Shown piece by piece: positions 35,721 to 44,272 of a stretch of 64,000 nt of DNA. The translations under genes were made by a program, and so were the position numbers. This stretch comes from Consotaella salsifontis (GTDB taxonomy: Bacteria; Pseudomonadota; Alphaproteobacteria; Rhizobiales; Rhizobiaceae), in NCBI RefSeq assembly GCF_900167365.1, contig NZ_FUXL01000010.1, forward strand, positions 62,001 to 126,000, written 5' to 3'. The notes under the pieces are model-generated. The model was not told where the DNA came from, ran no database searches, and saw nothing but the letters and a program-made list of their open reading frames with translations. Position 1 is the first letter of the stretch. Every line of letters starts with the position of its first letter.

Positions 35721-36890
35721 GTGAGCCAAAGCCAGTCACCGTCCAGCCAAACCGCCGCACCCTTTCCGGTCAATGGCGGAAGAATGGGCGCCGAGATCCG
35801 CGCGTTCGACTGGACGACAACGCCGCTCGGCCCGATCTCAACTTGGCCGAAGTGGCTTCGCACCACCGTCGCCAACCTGGTGGAATGCGGCCATCCCATT
35901 GCATTCTGGGTTGGCCCGGAGCTCACCACGATCTTCAACGACGGTTTTGGGCCGATCCTCGGCAAGCGCGCGGCGACAGCCCTCGGAAAGCCGTTGGCTG
36001 ATGTCTGGTTCGACGTCATGGATGACATCAGACCGATGGTAGAGCAGGCCATGGCGGGAACGCCGGTCTGGAAGGAAGACCTGCCGCTGACGATGACGCG
36101 CAATGGGTACCCCGAGGAGACTTGGTGGACGTTCTCCTACAGCCCGGTGCGCGATGACGAGGGGCGGATCATGGGCTTTCTCGATACCGTGACTGAGACG
36201 ACCCAGTCGGTGCTCGCAAGAAGGCAAATCGTCGAGACCAATGAGAAGCTGAAGCGCGAAGTCGAGCTGCAGCAGGAGGCGCGTCGACAGCAGCGCGTCC
36301 TCCAGCGGGAACTCTCGCACCGCATGAAGAACACGCTCTCCATGGTCCAGGCTGTCGTGTCGCAAAGCCTCCGGAACGCTCCGGATCCGAAAGTTGCCGC
36401 AGAGCTGGCTTACGCCCGCATCACAGCCCTCGCGCGCGCCCAGGATGTGCTGACGTCGACGAGCTGGGCGGCGTCAGACGTCGAGATGATCACGAGGGCG
36501 TCAATCGAGCCGTATCACGACCGGGATGAGAGGTTCGAGGTCGCGGGACCAAGTGTTGAGCTGGAAGCGCAACGCTCTTTGGGGTTGGCGTTGGCCATCC
36601 ATGAGTTGGCAACGAATTCGGTCAAGTACGGCGCGCTCTCTGTGGAGATGGGCGCCGTCAAAATTGACTGGAACATTTTCGGCGAGAACGGGTTCTCCTT
36701 CTCTTGGAGGGAGGTCGGAGGTCCGCCTGTAGAGGCACCCTCTCGACGAGGCTTCGGCTCCCGGCTGACGGAAAGGGTCGTGCCGGCCTATTTCGAGGGA
36801 ACCGCCGCGTTGGATTACGCTCCTGCGGGACTCACCTATACATTGAGCGGAACCCTTGGAGCGGGTCGCCCGAGCCGCGCCGAGGACTGA
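35721..36890 (+). CDS. PAS-HWE sensor histidine kinase
   Basis: A soluble kinase of about 389 residues. The N-terminal half is PAS-like (FDWTTTPLGPISTWPKWLRT, PIAFWVGPELTTIFNDGFGP). A coiled linker leads to the HWE domain: H-box QRELSHRMKNTLSMVQAVVS, N-box IHELATNSVKYGAL, and the W-x-E signature FSWREVGG. The start is uncertain (TTG 35679, GTG 35721, or ATG 35784 giving MGAEIRAFDW). A single-domain response regulator follows within five bases, probably its partner. Confidence 0.88.
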   Translation: MSQSQSPSSQTAAPFPVNGGRMGAEIRAFDWTTTPLGPISTWPKWLRTTVANLVECGHPIAFWVGPELTTIFNDGFGPILGKRAATALGKPLADVWFDVMDDIRPMVEQAMAGTPVWKEDLPLTMTRNGYPEETWWTFSYSPVRDDEGRIMGFLDTVTETTQSVLARRQIVETNEKLKREVELQQEARRQQRVLQRELSHRMKNTLSMVQAVVSQSLRNAPDPKVAAELAYARITALARAQDVLTSTSWAASDVEMITRASIEPYHDRDERFEVAGPSVELEAQRSLGLALAIHELATNSVKYGALSVEMGAVKIDWNIFGENGFSFSWREVGGPPVEAPSRRGFGSRLTERVVPAYFEGTAALDYAPAGLTYTLSGTLGAGRPSRAED

Positions 36891-36894
36891 CGCC

Positions 36895-37284
36895 ATGAGC
36901 AAGACATTTGATCGGCGGCGCATCGCCATCCTGGTGGTCGAGGATGAGCCGCTGCTTCTGATGGATGCCATGGACATGATCGAAGATGCCGGTTTCACCG
37001 TCTATGGCGCGGGAAATGCCGACGAGGCCCTTCGCCTCCTGGAAAGCAGAAACGACATCCGGGTGCTCTTCACCGACGTCGACATGCCCGGTTCGATGGA
37101 TGGCCTGAAGCTCGCCCATGCGGTCAAGGACCGTTGGCCTCCGGTTCACATCATCGTCGCGTCGGGCCACGTCAACGTGGCAAGGAAAGAGCTGCCGGAG
37201 AACGGAGTGTTCTTCGCCAAGCCTTATCCGCCAAGCTCCATCATTTGCGCCCTGGACGGGATCGCCGAGCGGATCGTCAACTAA
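36895..37284 (+). CDS. Single-domain response regulator
   Basis: A 129-residue CheY-like receiver with no output domain. The acidic pair is in AILVVEDEPLL, the phospho-Asp in VLFTDVDMPGSMDG, Thr/Ser in IIVASGHV, and Lys in FFAKPYPP. The start MSKTFDRRR lies five bases after the HWE kinase stop, so the pair is co-expressed. It overlaps the 3' end of the convergent kinase by eight bases. Confidence 0.92.
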   Translation: MSKTFDRRRIAILVVEDEPLLLMDAMDMIEDAGFTVYGAGNADEALRLLESRNDIRVLFTDVDMPGSMDGLKLAHAVKDRWPPVHIIVASGHVNVARKELPENGVFFAKPYPPSSIICALDGIAERIVN

Positions 37285-38665
37285 CGCCGTCAGGGGTCGT
37301 CAGGACGCTTGTCGGCAGGTGAACGATCACCGTCGTGCCCGTGTCTCCGCTGGCCCGCGCCAGCGTTCCGCTGATCTGGCGCACGAAGGCATCGATGAAA
37401 CGGGTTCCCATCCCCGATGCTGGTGGCGCGGATGCCGCCCCGTGATCGAAGCCGACGCCGTTGTCCTCCACCGACAGCACCACCTCGCCGTTCCGCTGCC
37501 GAAAGCCCAGCACGATGCTTCCGCTCCCTTCAGGGAAGGCATATTTCACCGCGTTGGTCGCCAGTTCATTCACCAGCAAGCCGATCGGCACGGCATGGTC
37601 GGCGACGAGGGCCAGCGGCTCGGCATCAACCACGATCTCGATCTGCGATGCCTCGCCAAGAAGGCTCGATCGGATGCTTGCCGCGATGCCTTCGAAGTAG
37701 GTCTCAACGTTGACCGGGCCAAAGGCGCTTGACTGGGCAACGACGTCGTAGAGCTCGGCGACAGCGTTGATCCGACTCTGCATTGCCAGATAGCCGTCGC
37801 GGCACGGCTCGGCGGCTCGTCGGATCTCGAAGGCGACGAAAGCCGAAATCACCTGCAACGAGTTCTTGATCCGATGCGCGAGCTCGGCAGCGAGAACATC
37901 CTTGTGCCGATCCACGGCGATGGCCTCGGTCACGTCTTCGAAGGCGAGCAGAAGCTGCGTGACATGGTTGCCGTCAACATGGATCTTGCGAGCGTTCAGC
38001 TTGAAGGCACGATGCCCAATATCTGGGAATTCGTCCTCGATCAGGAATTCTTCGACAGGTGCCTCGTCCGGGACGACGCGTTCGAGTTGCGCGCGCAGCG
38101 CGGCGACGTTCCATTGTCCCTGCTTGAGATCGAAGATCTCCTTGCCGACCACGTCCGCCTCGGCATCGCCGAACATGCGGACGAAGTTGCGACTTGCCAT
38201 TGTGATCTTCAGATCCTTGTCGAGGATCACGAGGGGGTCCCGGATCGTGTCGACGATTGTGCGGGCAACCATCGCCGCGCGTGCCGCGCGCAACTGCTCC
38301 TCCCGGACCGCGGTGACATCGTAGAACGTGACGAGCACATGCTCGACCTGGTTGCCTTGGCGAAAGACCTTGCGGGCGTTGAGGTGTACGATCCTGCGGC
38401 CGACACCGGGAAAGACGTGATCAACCTCGAAGGCATCGACGACTCTCCGCTGCGGCAGGATTTCCTCAAGCAACCGACGCAGCTCTGGAATGTCCCACTG
38501 TCCATCGCCGAGGGCCGTGATGCGGCGGCCGATCGTCTCCTCTGGGGCGACGGCGAAAAGTTCATAGAAGCGACGATTGGCGGAGGCGACAGTCAAGTCG
38601 CGGCCGAGCACGACGAGCCCCTCGCTGACGGTGTCGACGATGTCCTGTGCCGAAATGGTGTCCAT
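37277..38665 (-). CDS. PAS-PAS-HisKA_2 sensor histidine kinase
   Basis: A soluble kinase of about 462 residues. Two similar PAS domains (about residues 1-115 and 125-255) both show a 'GQW..PELRRLLEE'-type stretch and a 'FPDIGHRAFKLNARKI' segment. The kinase core has H-box AAELAHRIKNSLQVISAFVA, N-box LVNELATNAVKYAFPEG and G1 box VEDNGVGFDHG. This is the HisKA_2 type, not HWE (no W-x-E). ATG 38665 (MDTISAQDI) is preferred over TTG 38701. Confidence 0.88.
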   Translation of the reverse strand: MDTISAQDIVDTVSEGLVVLGRDLTVASANRRFYELFAVAPEETIGRRITALGDGQWDIPELRRLLEEILPQRRVVDAFEVDHVFPGVGRRIVHLNARKVFRQGNQVEHVLVTFYDVTAVREEQLRAARAAMVARTIVDTIRDPLVILDKDLKITMASRNFVRMFGDAEADVVGKEIFDLKQGQWNVAALRAQLERVVPDEAPVEEFLIEDEFPDIGHRAFKLNARKIHVDGNHVTQLLLAFEDVTEAIAVDRHKDVLAAELAHRIKNSLQVISAFVAFEIRRAAEPCRDGYLAMQSRINAVAELYDVVAQSSAFGPVNVETYFEGIAASIRSSLLGEASQIEIVVDAEPLALVADHAVPIGLLVNELATNAVKYAFPEGSGSIVLGFRQRNGEVVLSVEDNGVGFDHGAASAPPASGMGTRFIDAFVRQISGTLARASGDTGTTVIVHLPTSVLTTPDGVS

Positions 38666-38701
38666 GTCGAAAGTCCGCACCCGGAAGCCTTCCCCGCTCA
38701 A

Positions 38702-39163
38702 ACCGAGAGGATGGCCCGCTCAGCGCCCCTTCGATATGCTGCAGGCGAAGCTATTTTTCCAGGTATTTGAGGATTCGCGTTGACGCGACCGCCGGCATCG
38801 AAATGGAATCACGACTTCAAGATCGGTCGGCGCTTCCACAGTGAAGGGCGACAAACGCGCTCATGGCTGTCACCGACATCGCTCAGGACTGTCGTCTGTC
38901 GACCATGACCTGTGCCACCCAATCCGCGGCATCCTCGATCGTCTCGAGTGGATCGGGTGAGCGGACAGCACACGGCCCGAACCCGCTTTCCATGAACCAG
39001 CGACCTTCGTTCTTCTCGTAGTGCGTCGGGGGCTTTCCGAGTCACAGCCACACCGTGCGGGATGATCGATCGTCATGCCGAGGCACGCCTGCGATGCAAC
39101 GGCTCTGCCAATGACGTTGGAACTTGGGCTCGATGAGGCCGTTGGTTCACCGCCTACCCTTGC
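38702..39163. other. Gap without a convincing gene
   Basis: About 460 bp. On the minus strand between about 39035 and 38888 there is an open stretch encoding ESGFGPCAVRSPDPLETIED then AADWVAQVMVDRRQS. It looks protein-like but is closed by a stop just upstream of it, so it may be a decayed small gene. Otherwise nothing recognisable. Confidence 0.4.
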
Positions 39164-39457
39164 TTGAGCACACCGATCGAACACAACCATACCCTGCCGC
39201 TCGCTGTCGGTTATGAAGACCGCTCCGCGCTATTGGGCCTCGGCGACCGCGAAGTGCTCACGCTTTCTGATGAATGCGAGCGCTGGCTCGCGGCCATGGA
39301 GGAGTTTCGGCTGGAGCTTGTCACCGAGGTTGCCCAGACAGAGTGGCGAGTGGTGATGAGCGGTGACATTCGCCGGGTCTCTGAAGCGCGAGATCGGCTT
39401 CATGCTGAATTGACGGCACGAGCGTCTCTGGCGGCCCATACAAGGTCCCAGCGCTGA
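39164..39457 (+). CDS. Hypothetical protein
   Basis: A 97-residue soluble protein with a TTG start (STPIEHNHTLPLAVGYEDRS) and helical segments (ERWLAAMEEFRLELVTEVAQ, ARDRLHAELTARASLAAHTR). It precedes the transglutaminase-like gene by about 50 bp. No family recognised. No clear ribosome-binding site, so the start is uncertain. Confidence 0.45.
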   Translation: MSTPIEHNHTLPLAVGYEDRSALLGLGDREVLTLSDECERWLAAMEEFRLELVTEVAQTEWRVVMSGDIRRVSEARDRLHAELTARASLAAHTRSQR

Positions 39458-39511
39458 CCATCGGCCCTGTTGGCCGCAAATTCTATGATCGGCGTCAGAA
39501 GGAAAAGCGTC

Positions 39512-40321
39512 ATGAAGATCCGCCTGGGATGCGAGTTGAGCTACGACATGCCGCAACCGACACCGATGATCGCTATCCTGAACGTCCATTTCTCGCGTTT
39601 CGCCGATCTTGAGCGACCGGATCACCTCGTCACCGCTCCCTCGGTTCCGATCCAGAGCTACAGGGATCTTTTCGGCAACTGGTGCAACCGCCTCGTCGCG
39701 CCGGCCGGGCGCTTCACGCTCGGCACCGACGGCATCGTTCATGACGACGGGGACGCCGATCCGGTTAAGCTCGACGCCCCGCAGTTTAAGATCGAGGATC
39801 TTCCCTCGGAAGCGTTGGGCTTTCTGCTTCCCAGCCGCTATTGCGAGACGGATCTTCTATCCGATGAGGCTTGGCGGCTGTTCGGGAAGACCCCGCTGGG
39901 CTGGCCCCGCGTTCAGGCGATCTGCGATTTCGTCCACGATCGCGTAGCGTTCGGATATGAGCACTCGCGCGCCACCCGAACCGCCGCCGAAACCTATGCG
40001 GAGCGGGTCGGCGTCTGTCGCGACTACACGCATCTGGCGATAACGTTTTGCCGCTGCCTGAACATCCCCGCGCGCTATTGCACGGGTTATGTCAGTGACA
40101 TCGGCGTTCCGCCACCGCACGGCCCGATGGATTTCGCCGCCTGGATGGAAGTCTATCTCGGCGGCCAATGGTGGGTGTTCGACCCTCGCAACAACGCGCC
40201 ACGTATCGGGCGCATCCTGATCGCCCAGGGCCGTGACGCGGCCGACGTGCCGCTGACCCACACGTTTGGGACCAACGAATTGGTCGGATTTCGCGTCTGG
40301 ACGGACGAGATCGCCTCCTGA
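39512..40321 (+). CDS. Transglutaminase-like protein
   Basis: A 269-residue protein starting MKIRLGCELSYDMPQPTPM after AAGGA. The N-terminal half matches the family's beta domain (LERPDHLVTAPSVPIQSYRD, LFGNWCNRLVAPAG). The papain-like core has Cys in ERVGVCRDYTHLAITFCRCL, His in DFAAWMEVYLGG (His position replaced by Ala-Trp-Met context; the family often has H-A-W), and Asp in WWVFDPRNNAPRIGR. The weak His motif should be checked. It probably acts on proteins or peptides in the cytoplasm. A second transglutaminase-like gene lies at 44273. Confidence 0.8.
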   Translation: MKIRLGCELSYDMPQPTPMIAILNVHFSRFADLERPDHLVTAPSVPIQSYRDLFGNWCNRLVAPAGRFTLGTDGIVHDDGDADPVKLDAPQFKIEDLPSEALGFLLPSRYCETDLLSDEAWRLFGKTPLGWPRVQAICDFVHDRVAFGYEHSRATRTAAETYAERVGVCRDYTHLAITFCRCLNIPARYCTGYVSDIGVPPPHGPMDFAAWMEVYLGGQWWVFDPRNNAPRIGRILIAQGRDAADVPLTHTFGTNELVGFRVWTDEIAS

Positions 40322-40364
40322 ATACCCGCCCCGGATCATCCACCAAACACAGAAAGGACATTCC

Positions 40365-40628
40365 ATGTCCGAGATCATGAGAGAATTCGCCTCCAGTTCC
40401 AACGGCGACCGCTGGTTCCTCTGCCGAGATGAGGTGACGGCAAATGGCTATGTTCTGCATCAGGCGAATTTGCCTTCAGGCGGATCGAAGAGTCGCATCG
40501 AAATCGGCGACTTCCTTGGCCGTGGTTCGTCCAGCCCCGAGCACCAGGCATTGCTGCACCTGATCGGGACGCTCGTGAACGCCCCTTCGGCACAAACGAG
40601 CCCTTGGCGAGATTCGTCTGCTCGGTAA
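40365..40628 (+). CDS. Hypothetical small protein
   Basis: An 87-residue protein, MSEIMREFASSSNGDRWFLC, with AAAGGA seven bases ahead of the ATG. The middle reads YVLHQANLPSGGSKSRIEIG and the end HQALLHLIGTLVN. It resembles small conserved alphaproteobacterial proteins without assigned function. It lies 43 bp after the transglutaminase-like gene and ahead of cspA. Confidence 0.6.
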   Translation: MSEIMREFASSSNGDRWFLCRDEVTANGYVLHQANLPSGGSKSRIEIGDFLGRGSSSPEHQALLHLIGTLVNAPSAQTSPWRDSSAR

Positions 40629-40912
40629 TCCTCTATCTGTCCCCAAAATTGGATAGGGACGGCGACGCTAAAAAATCGTCAAGGTCCAACCGAAATATTG
40701 CTGCCGTTTGCCCTCAAAAAAATAAATCCCATCCCGCCCTTGTTATTTTACGAATAAACGCCGATATTTCATTCATCGATAGACGGCCGGACCTGATTGG
40801 CCTTCGCGCTCTAGCGGCGCTTTGTTCCCAGAAATCTTTTCCGATACTTCTCTTCGAAACGGCCCTGGCGGTGTCAGGCCGATCTCAACTTTTGTCGTGG
40901 AAAGGAATTGCC

Positions 40913-41125
40913 ATGACCACGGGAACCGTAAAGTTCTTCAATCCGCAAAAGGGCTTCGGCTTCATTCAGCCGGAAGATGGCAGCAGCGACGCCTTCGTGC
41001 ATATCAGTGCCGTTGAGCGAGCCGGCCTCGGCGATCTCCAGGAGGGCCAGAAGGTCTCCTATGAGCTCGTCTCCGACAGGAAAACCGGCAAGAAGTCGGC
41101 TGACAATCTGGCGCTGGTCGCCTGA
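40913..41125 (+). CDS. cspA: Cold-shock protein, CspA family
   Basis: A 70-residue OB-fold RNA chaperone. RNP1 is KGFGFIQP and RNP2 reads DAFVHISAVE. It starts MTTGTVKFFNPQ after AAAGGAATTG. The 284-bp upstream gap, AT-richer than its surroundings, may be a long 5' UTR as in other cold-shock genes. A strong terminator follows, so it is monocistronic. Confidence 0.96.
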   Translation: MTTGTVKFFNPQKGFGFIQPEDGSSDAFVHISAVERAGLGDLQEGQKVSYELVSDRKTGKKSADNLALVA

Positions 41126-41245
41126 CGCTATGGGTCGCGGCTAAGGCCGCGATCGGCCCGCATGGCGGACTTGGTCGACCACGGATGTACTGGCGAACCT
41201 TGTCACGCGATGCGCGGCGCTTCGTTTGAGGCACCACGCCACACG

Positions 41246-41278
41246 GCCCCGCTCCCAATCCGGGTGCGGGGCTTTTTT
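41246..41278 (+). terminator. Rho-independent terminator of cspA
   Basis: GCCCCGC (41246-41252) pairs with GCGGGGC (41266-41272) and is followed by six T residues. It lies about 120 bp downstream of the cspA stop. This is the clearest intrinsic terminator in the window. Confidence 0.88.
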
Positions 41279-41311
41279 CATCTCTGGGCATTGCCCAGTT
41301 GAGAGGTTCTC

Positions 41312-41446
41312 ATGGCCAAGGGACAAAGACGCAGCAATCGCGAGATCCGAAAGCCGAAGGCAGACAAGGCGAAGAAGTCTGATCCTGCGCCGATCCTGCT
41401 GGGAAAGGGCGCTCCGGTCGCACTGGGATCGCCGAAGAAGGGCTGA
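41312..41446 (+). CDS. 44-residue basic conserved small protein
   Basis: MAKGQRRSNREIRKPKADKA then KKSDPAPILLGKGAPVALG and a basic end. Lysine/arginine-rich in the first half, it resembles a short protein I recall as widespread in alphaproteobacteria next to cold-shock genes, with no known function. GAGAGG precedes the ATG. It is too short for default ORF cut-offs and could be missed. Nucleic-acid binding is a guess from charge. Confidence 0.65.
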   Translation: MAKGQRRSNREIRKPKADKAKKSDPAPILLGKGAPVALGSPKKG

Positions 41447-41545
41447 AGCGATCACGATCCGCTTATGCCGACCACCGACGCAATCCGGCGCGTCCGGGAC
41501 CTTCGTGTCGTGTGCCAACTTTTGAAGACAGCCAAGGAGGCGGGC

Positions 41546-41878
41546 ATGCAAGCGATGGATTTCGAAGTCCCTGCGGACCTGTTCTGGGCCAAGAACCGGC
41601 GCCGCCAGCCGGGTAAGGGAGGCGTCGGCCACAAACGCTTCGAAACTCTGGCCGAGGCTATCTGCTATGCCACCGAAGATCAGTCGGTGGAGCGAATCGG
41701 CGCCAGCGTCGACACCGACGAGGGCTCATATGGCGCCAAAGAGATCGAGGCCTTCTACGGGAGTGCCGAGTTCATCGCCTATCGCCGCCGCTACGGCATT
41801 CCGCCGTCATCGAACGCGGACGTTACGCGCACCAGAAAAAGCGCTGGAGACCTCCCGTCACAAGGAGGATCATCATGA
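41546..41878 (+). CDS. Hypothetical protein
   Basis: A 110-residue protein. ATG 41546 (MQAMDFEVPADLFWAKNRRR) follows a strong AAGGAGG, so it is preferred over the upstream codon at 41465. The core KRFETLAEAICYATEDQSVE looks conserved but unnamed to me. The stop overlaps the next gene's ATG (ATGA), starting a three-gene mini-operon. Confidence 0.65.
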   Translation: MQAMDFEVPADLFWAKNRRRQPGKGGVGHKRFETLAEAICYATEDQSVERIGASVDTDEGSYGAKEIEAFYGSAEFIAYRRRYGIPPSSNADVTRTRKSAGDLPSQGGSS

Positions 41879-42060
41879 CCCTCGGTGCCACCCTTCGAAT
41901 GTTCTCGCCGACGCGTGATCGCTTACGCCCGATCGCCGTCGCGCCCATTCTTCTGGCTATGACGACCTCGCTCTTGGTGTTCGGCGGCCTGTTCCTGTTC
42001 ATAGGCTTCGCCGGGATGGAACACCCGCACGCGACTGTCGTGAGCGAGGTTGTTCGATGA
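41875..42060 (+). CDS. Small single-pass membrane protein
   Basis: A 61-residue protein with one transmembrane helix (AVAPILLAMTTSLLVFGGLF at about residues 21-44) and a short C-terminal tail with two His. It is linked by ATGA overlaps to both neighbours. GGAGG lies ahead of the start. Function unknown. Confidence 0.6.
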   Translation: MTLGATLRMFSPTRDRLRPIAVAPILLAMTTSLLVFGGLFLFIGFAGMEHPHATVVSEVVR

Positions 42061-42290
42061 ACCCGGAATCCCCTTCCGGCCTGGCACTCCAGGAACGCAT
42101 GGCCCGCGCCATCGCCGCTGCGGTGTTCAGTTCGCAAGGCGATCTCGAAGATGATCCGAAGCGGCCTGTCATGGCCGCCAGACGACGTGTCGCCGAAGAA
42201 GCCGCGATCGCTGCATTGCAGGCCATCCAGCCGGGCGACGACCTCGGCGGGGGGCTGGTCGCCATGCCGCGTTCGTCGATTGATCGCTGA
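42057..42290 (+). CDS. Hypothetical small protein
   Basis: A 77-residue soluble protein, MNPESPSGLALQERMARAIA, with an alanine-rich helical middle (ARRRVAEEAAIAALQAIQPG). It is third in the ATGA-linked set 41546-42290. No family recognised. Confidence 0.55.
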   Translation: MNPESPSGLALQERMARAIAAAVFSSQGDLEDDPKRPVMAARRRVAEEAAIAALQAIQPGDDLGGGLVAMPRSSIDR

Positions 42291-42383
42291 AGCAGCCTCA
42301 CCGGCGAGCCAGCCCAGAAGCTGAACAGGATTTCATGTGCAGCCCTTGGTTGCGCACCATGCCGCATTACGACAGGAGACATT

Positions 42384-42662
42384 TTGAAGGTAGACGTCAG
42401 AGACAACAATGTTGATCAGGCCCTTCGGGTCCTGAAAAAGAAGCTTCAGCGCGAGGGCGTTTTCAGGGAAATGAAAGCGCGCCGTTCCTATGAGAAGCCG
42501 TCTGAAAGGCGCATTCGCGAGCACAAGGATGCGATCCGACGCGCCAAGAAGCTCGCCCGCAAGCAGGCGCAGCGCGAGGGGCTGATTCCCGGTCCGAAGC
42601 GCAAGCCGAGAGAAGCAGTGGCTCGGCGACCCCAGGCGTTTGCCCAGCCTGCGGCGGAGTGA
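42384..42662 (+). CDS. rpsU: 30S ribosomal protein S21
   Basis: A 92-residue basic protein. The core [20 protein letters not shown] then [20 protein letters not shown] is the S21 signature. The C-terminal extension of about 25 residues ([20 protein letters not shown]) is lengthened compared with enterobacterial S21. The start codon is TTG after AGGAGA. S21 near a cold-shock gene is a recurring alphaproteobacterial arrangement. It may be a second copy in the genome. Confidence 0.95.
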   Translation: MKVDVRDNNVDQALRVLKKKLQREGVFREMKARRSYEKPSERRIREHKDAIRRAKKLARKQAQREGLIPGPKRKPREAVARRPQAFAQPAAE

Positions 42663-42679
42663 TGCAGCACCTCGCTCCA

Positions 42680-42716
42680 GGGCGAAAAGCGATCAATCAG
42701 AATCGCATTTTCGCCC
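42680..42716 (+). terminator. Terminator after rpsU
   Basis: GGGCGAAAAGCGAT (42680-42693) pairs with ATCGCATTTTCGCCC (42702-42716), with one bulged A, just after the rpsU stop. The T-rich 3' arm suits termination. Confidence 0.78.
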
Positions 42717-43274
42717 GAGCGCCATAGCCTGGCATGATGTTTTTGCCCGTCTGGCCTTTCCATGGGATCGGGGCATGATCGAGCGGATTTCCAGGGGCCG
42801 GGACACCCGCCCCTGGAATTGATACCGATCGCGCGTTCATGCAGGTGTTTTCAGCCACCAACGTCTCGGAAAAGCCGGAGATGTGGAGAGATGGCCGGTG
42901 CGGCCATCCGTTTGCGCTTAAGCAGACGAACGGCCGGACGCCCATCGTCTTCGGCCCGTCGTCTGCGGCTCGAGGACCTTCCACAAGAACAGAGAATGGC
43001 TTGATCGAAGGGACCTGTTCGATCTCGTCCGCGTTGTCATGGAAAGCCGGGGCGAGGAAGCGCCAAGGCAGGTCTGGGAGAGCTTCGCGATCGCTTCCGA
43101 AGGGGTTTCAGGCGACCCGAAAGAGCACGCCTCTAAGCGCTCGCCACAGGGCTCTTGCCCCGTGGGCGGCGAACGTCCTCTTCTCTTGCGTGTTATTCTC
43201 TCATCCGTGGTCGGCGGGACATCACACCCGCCGCCATCAGCAGACGGCTGACCGTGGCCTGACAGCGAAGCCGA
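42717..43274. other. Gap without a convincing gene
   Basis: About 560 bp. One plus-strand frame around 42975-43110 encodes FHKNREWLDRRDLFDLVRVV then MESRGEEAPRQVW, which looks protein-like but lacks a plausible start. It may be a decayed gene. Nothing else recognisable. Confidence 0.4.
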
Positions 43275-43478
43275 TCATATGTCGGCCAGTTGCACCGTCT
43301 CATCCGCGATGGCGCGATCGATCGCCTCGATCTGCTCTTGGATGGCAAGAAGGTCGCCGGCAGCCGAGGTGCTTCGCATCTCGGAGTCGGCCATATGCCC
43401 AGCGAGACGGCGACGTTCGCCGACCATTACTTCGCGAACCTTTTCCAGGGCGCTGAGGTGATCACGTTGTTTTTCCAT
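43275..43478 (-). CDS. Small coiled-coil hypothetical protein
   Basis: A 67-residue, almost fully helical protein (MEKQRDHLSALEKVREVMVG, LLAIQEQIEAIDRAIADETV) with heptad-like spacing. It lies divergent from the hemolysin III gene. The composition supports a real gene, but start and function are uncertain. Confidence 0.5.
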   Translation of the reverse strand: MEKQRDHLSALEKVREVMVGERRRLAGHMADSEMRSTSAAGDLLAIQEQIEAIDRAIADETVQLADI

Positions 43479-43583
43479 CGTGGCTGCGCCTTGTCATGTT
43501 GCACTCGGGAGGTGGCATGTTGCCGGATCGACAGTCAAGCTATTCCGTCATTTCACCGACACGCACTGAACGACGAGGTGCCG

Positions 43584-44234
43584 ATGAACAAAAGCCCAAA
43601 AACTGCTTCAGAACGTCAATATAGGACAGCCGAGCTCTGGAGTGATGGCGTCGTCCATGCCCTCGGCGGCACGTTCGCTACCGTCGGTTCGGCGGCCCTG
43701 GTTTGGGGCCTGGCCGGTCAGGCGTCGGGCGCAGTGCTGAGCGCCGCGGCGATCTATCTCTTCACCCTGGTGGCGTCGATCGGAATCTCGGCCACCTACA
43801 ACATCTGGCCCGAGGCCAGTGCCCATAAGCAGAGGCTGCGCCGCTTCGACCACTCGGCCATCTATCTGCTGATCGCCGGCACTTACACGCCGTTCCTGCT
43901 AAGAACGCAAAGTTGGATGCTGATGGCCGTCGTCTGGCTCATCGCTGCCGTTGGAATCTTCGCCAAACTCGCCGCGCCGGGGCGGCTCGATGGCCTGTCG
44001 ATCGTGCTGTATCTCGGCCTCGGCTGGAGCGGCGTTTCGATCTTCGGCACGCTCGTTGACACGCTCTCGCCCCTGACGTTCGGCCTCTTGTTGGCGGGTG
44101 GCCTAGTCTACTCGCTCGGCGTGCCATTCCACCTCTGGGAACGGCTACCGTTCCAGAACGCCATCTGGCATGCCTTCGTGCTGACCGCGGCTGGTTTGCA
44201 TTTTTCAGCCGTGTGGCTGTGCTCACTCGCGTAG
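43584..44234 (+). CDS. Hemolysin III / PAQR-family membrane protein
   Basis: A 216-residue inner-membrane protein with seven predicted helices. The family's metal-site motifs are present: ELWSDGVVHALGG (Ser/His), RRFDHSAIYLLIAGTYTPFL (Asp-His) and FQNAIWHAFVLTAAGLHF (His-x3-His like). The ATG at 43584 is preferred because the upstream open frame is antisense to the coiled-coil gene. The family is TrhA-like; the substrate is unclear despite the name. Confidence 0.9.
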   Translation: MNKSPKTASERQYRTAELWSDGVVHALGGTFATVGSAALVWGLAGQASGAVLSAAAIYLFTLVASIGISATYNIWPEASAHKQRLRRFDHSAIYLLIAGTYTPFLLRTQSWMLMAVVWLIAAVGIFAKLAAPGRLDGLSIVLYLGLGWSGVSIFGTLVDTLSPLTFGLLLAGGLVYSLGVPFHLWERLPFQNAIWHAFVLTAAGLHFSAVWLCSLA

Positions 44235-44272
44235 CATCCGGCTTGCCAAGAGGATGGCCGGAATCGTGCGCC

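Noticed and set aside
42839-43456. Plus-strand frame of 205 codons after rpsU
   Set aside because: Composition is Ser/Arg/Pro-rich without domains, and part of it overlaps the coiled-coil gene on the other strand. A different frame there looks more protein-like but has no start.
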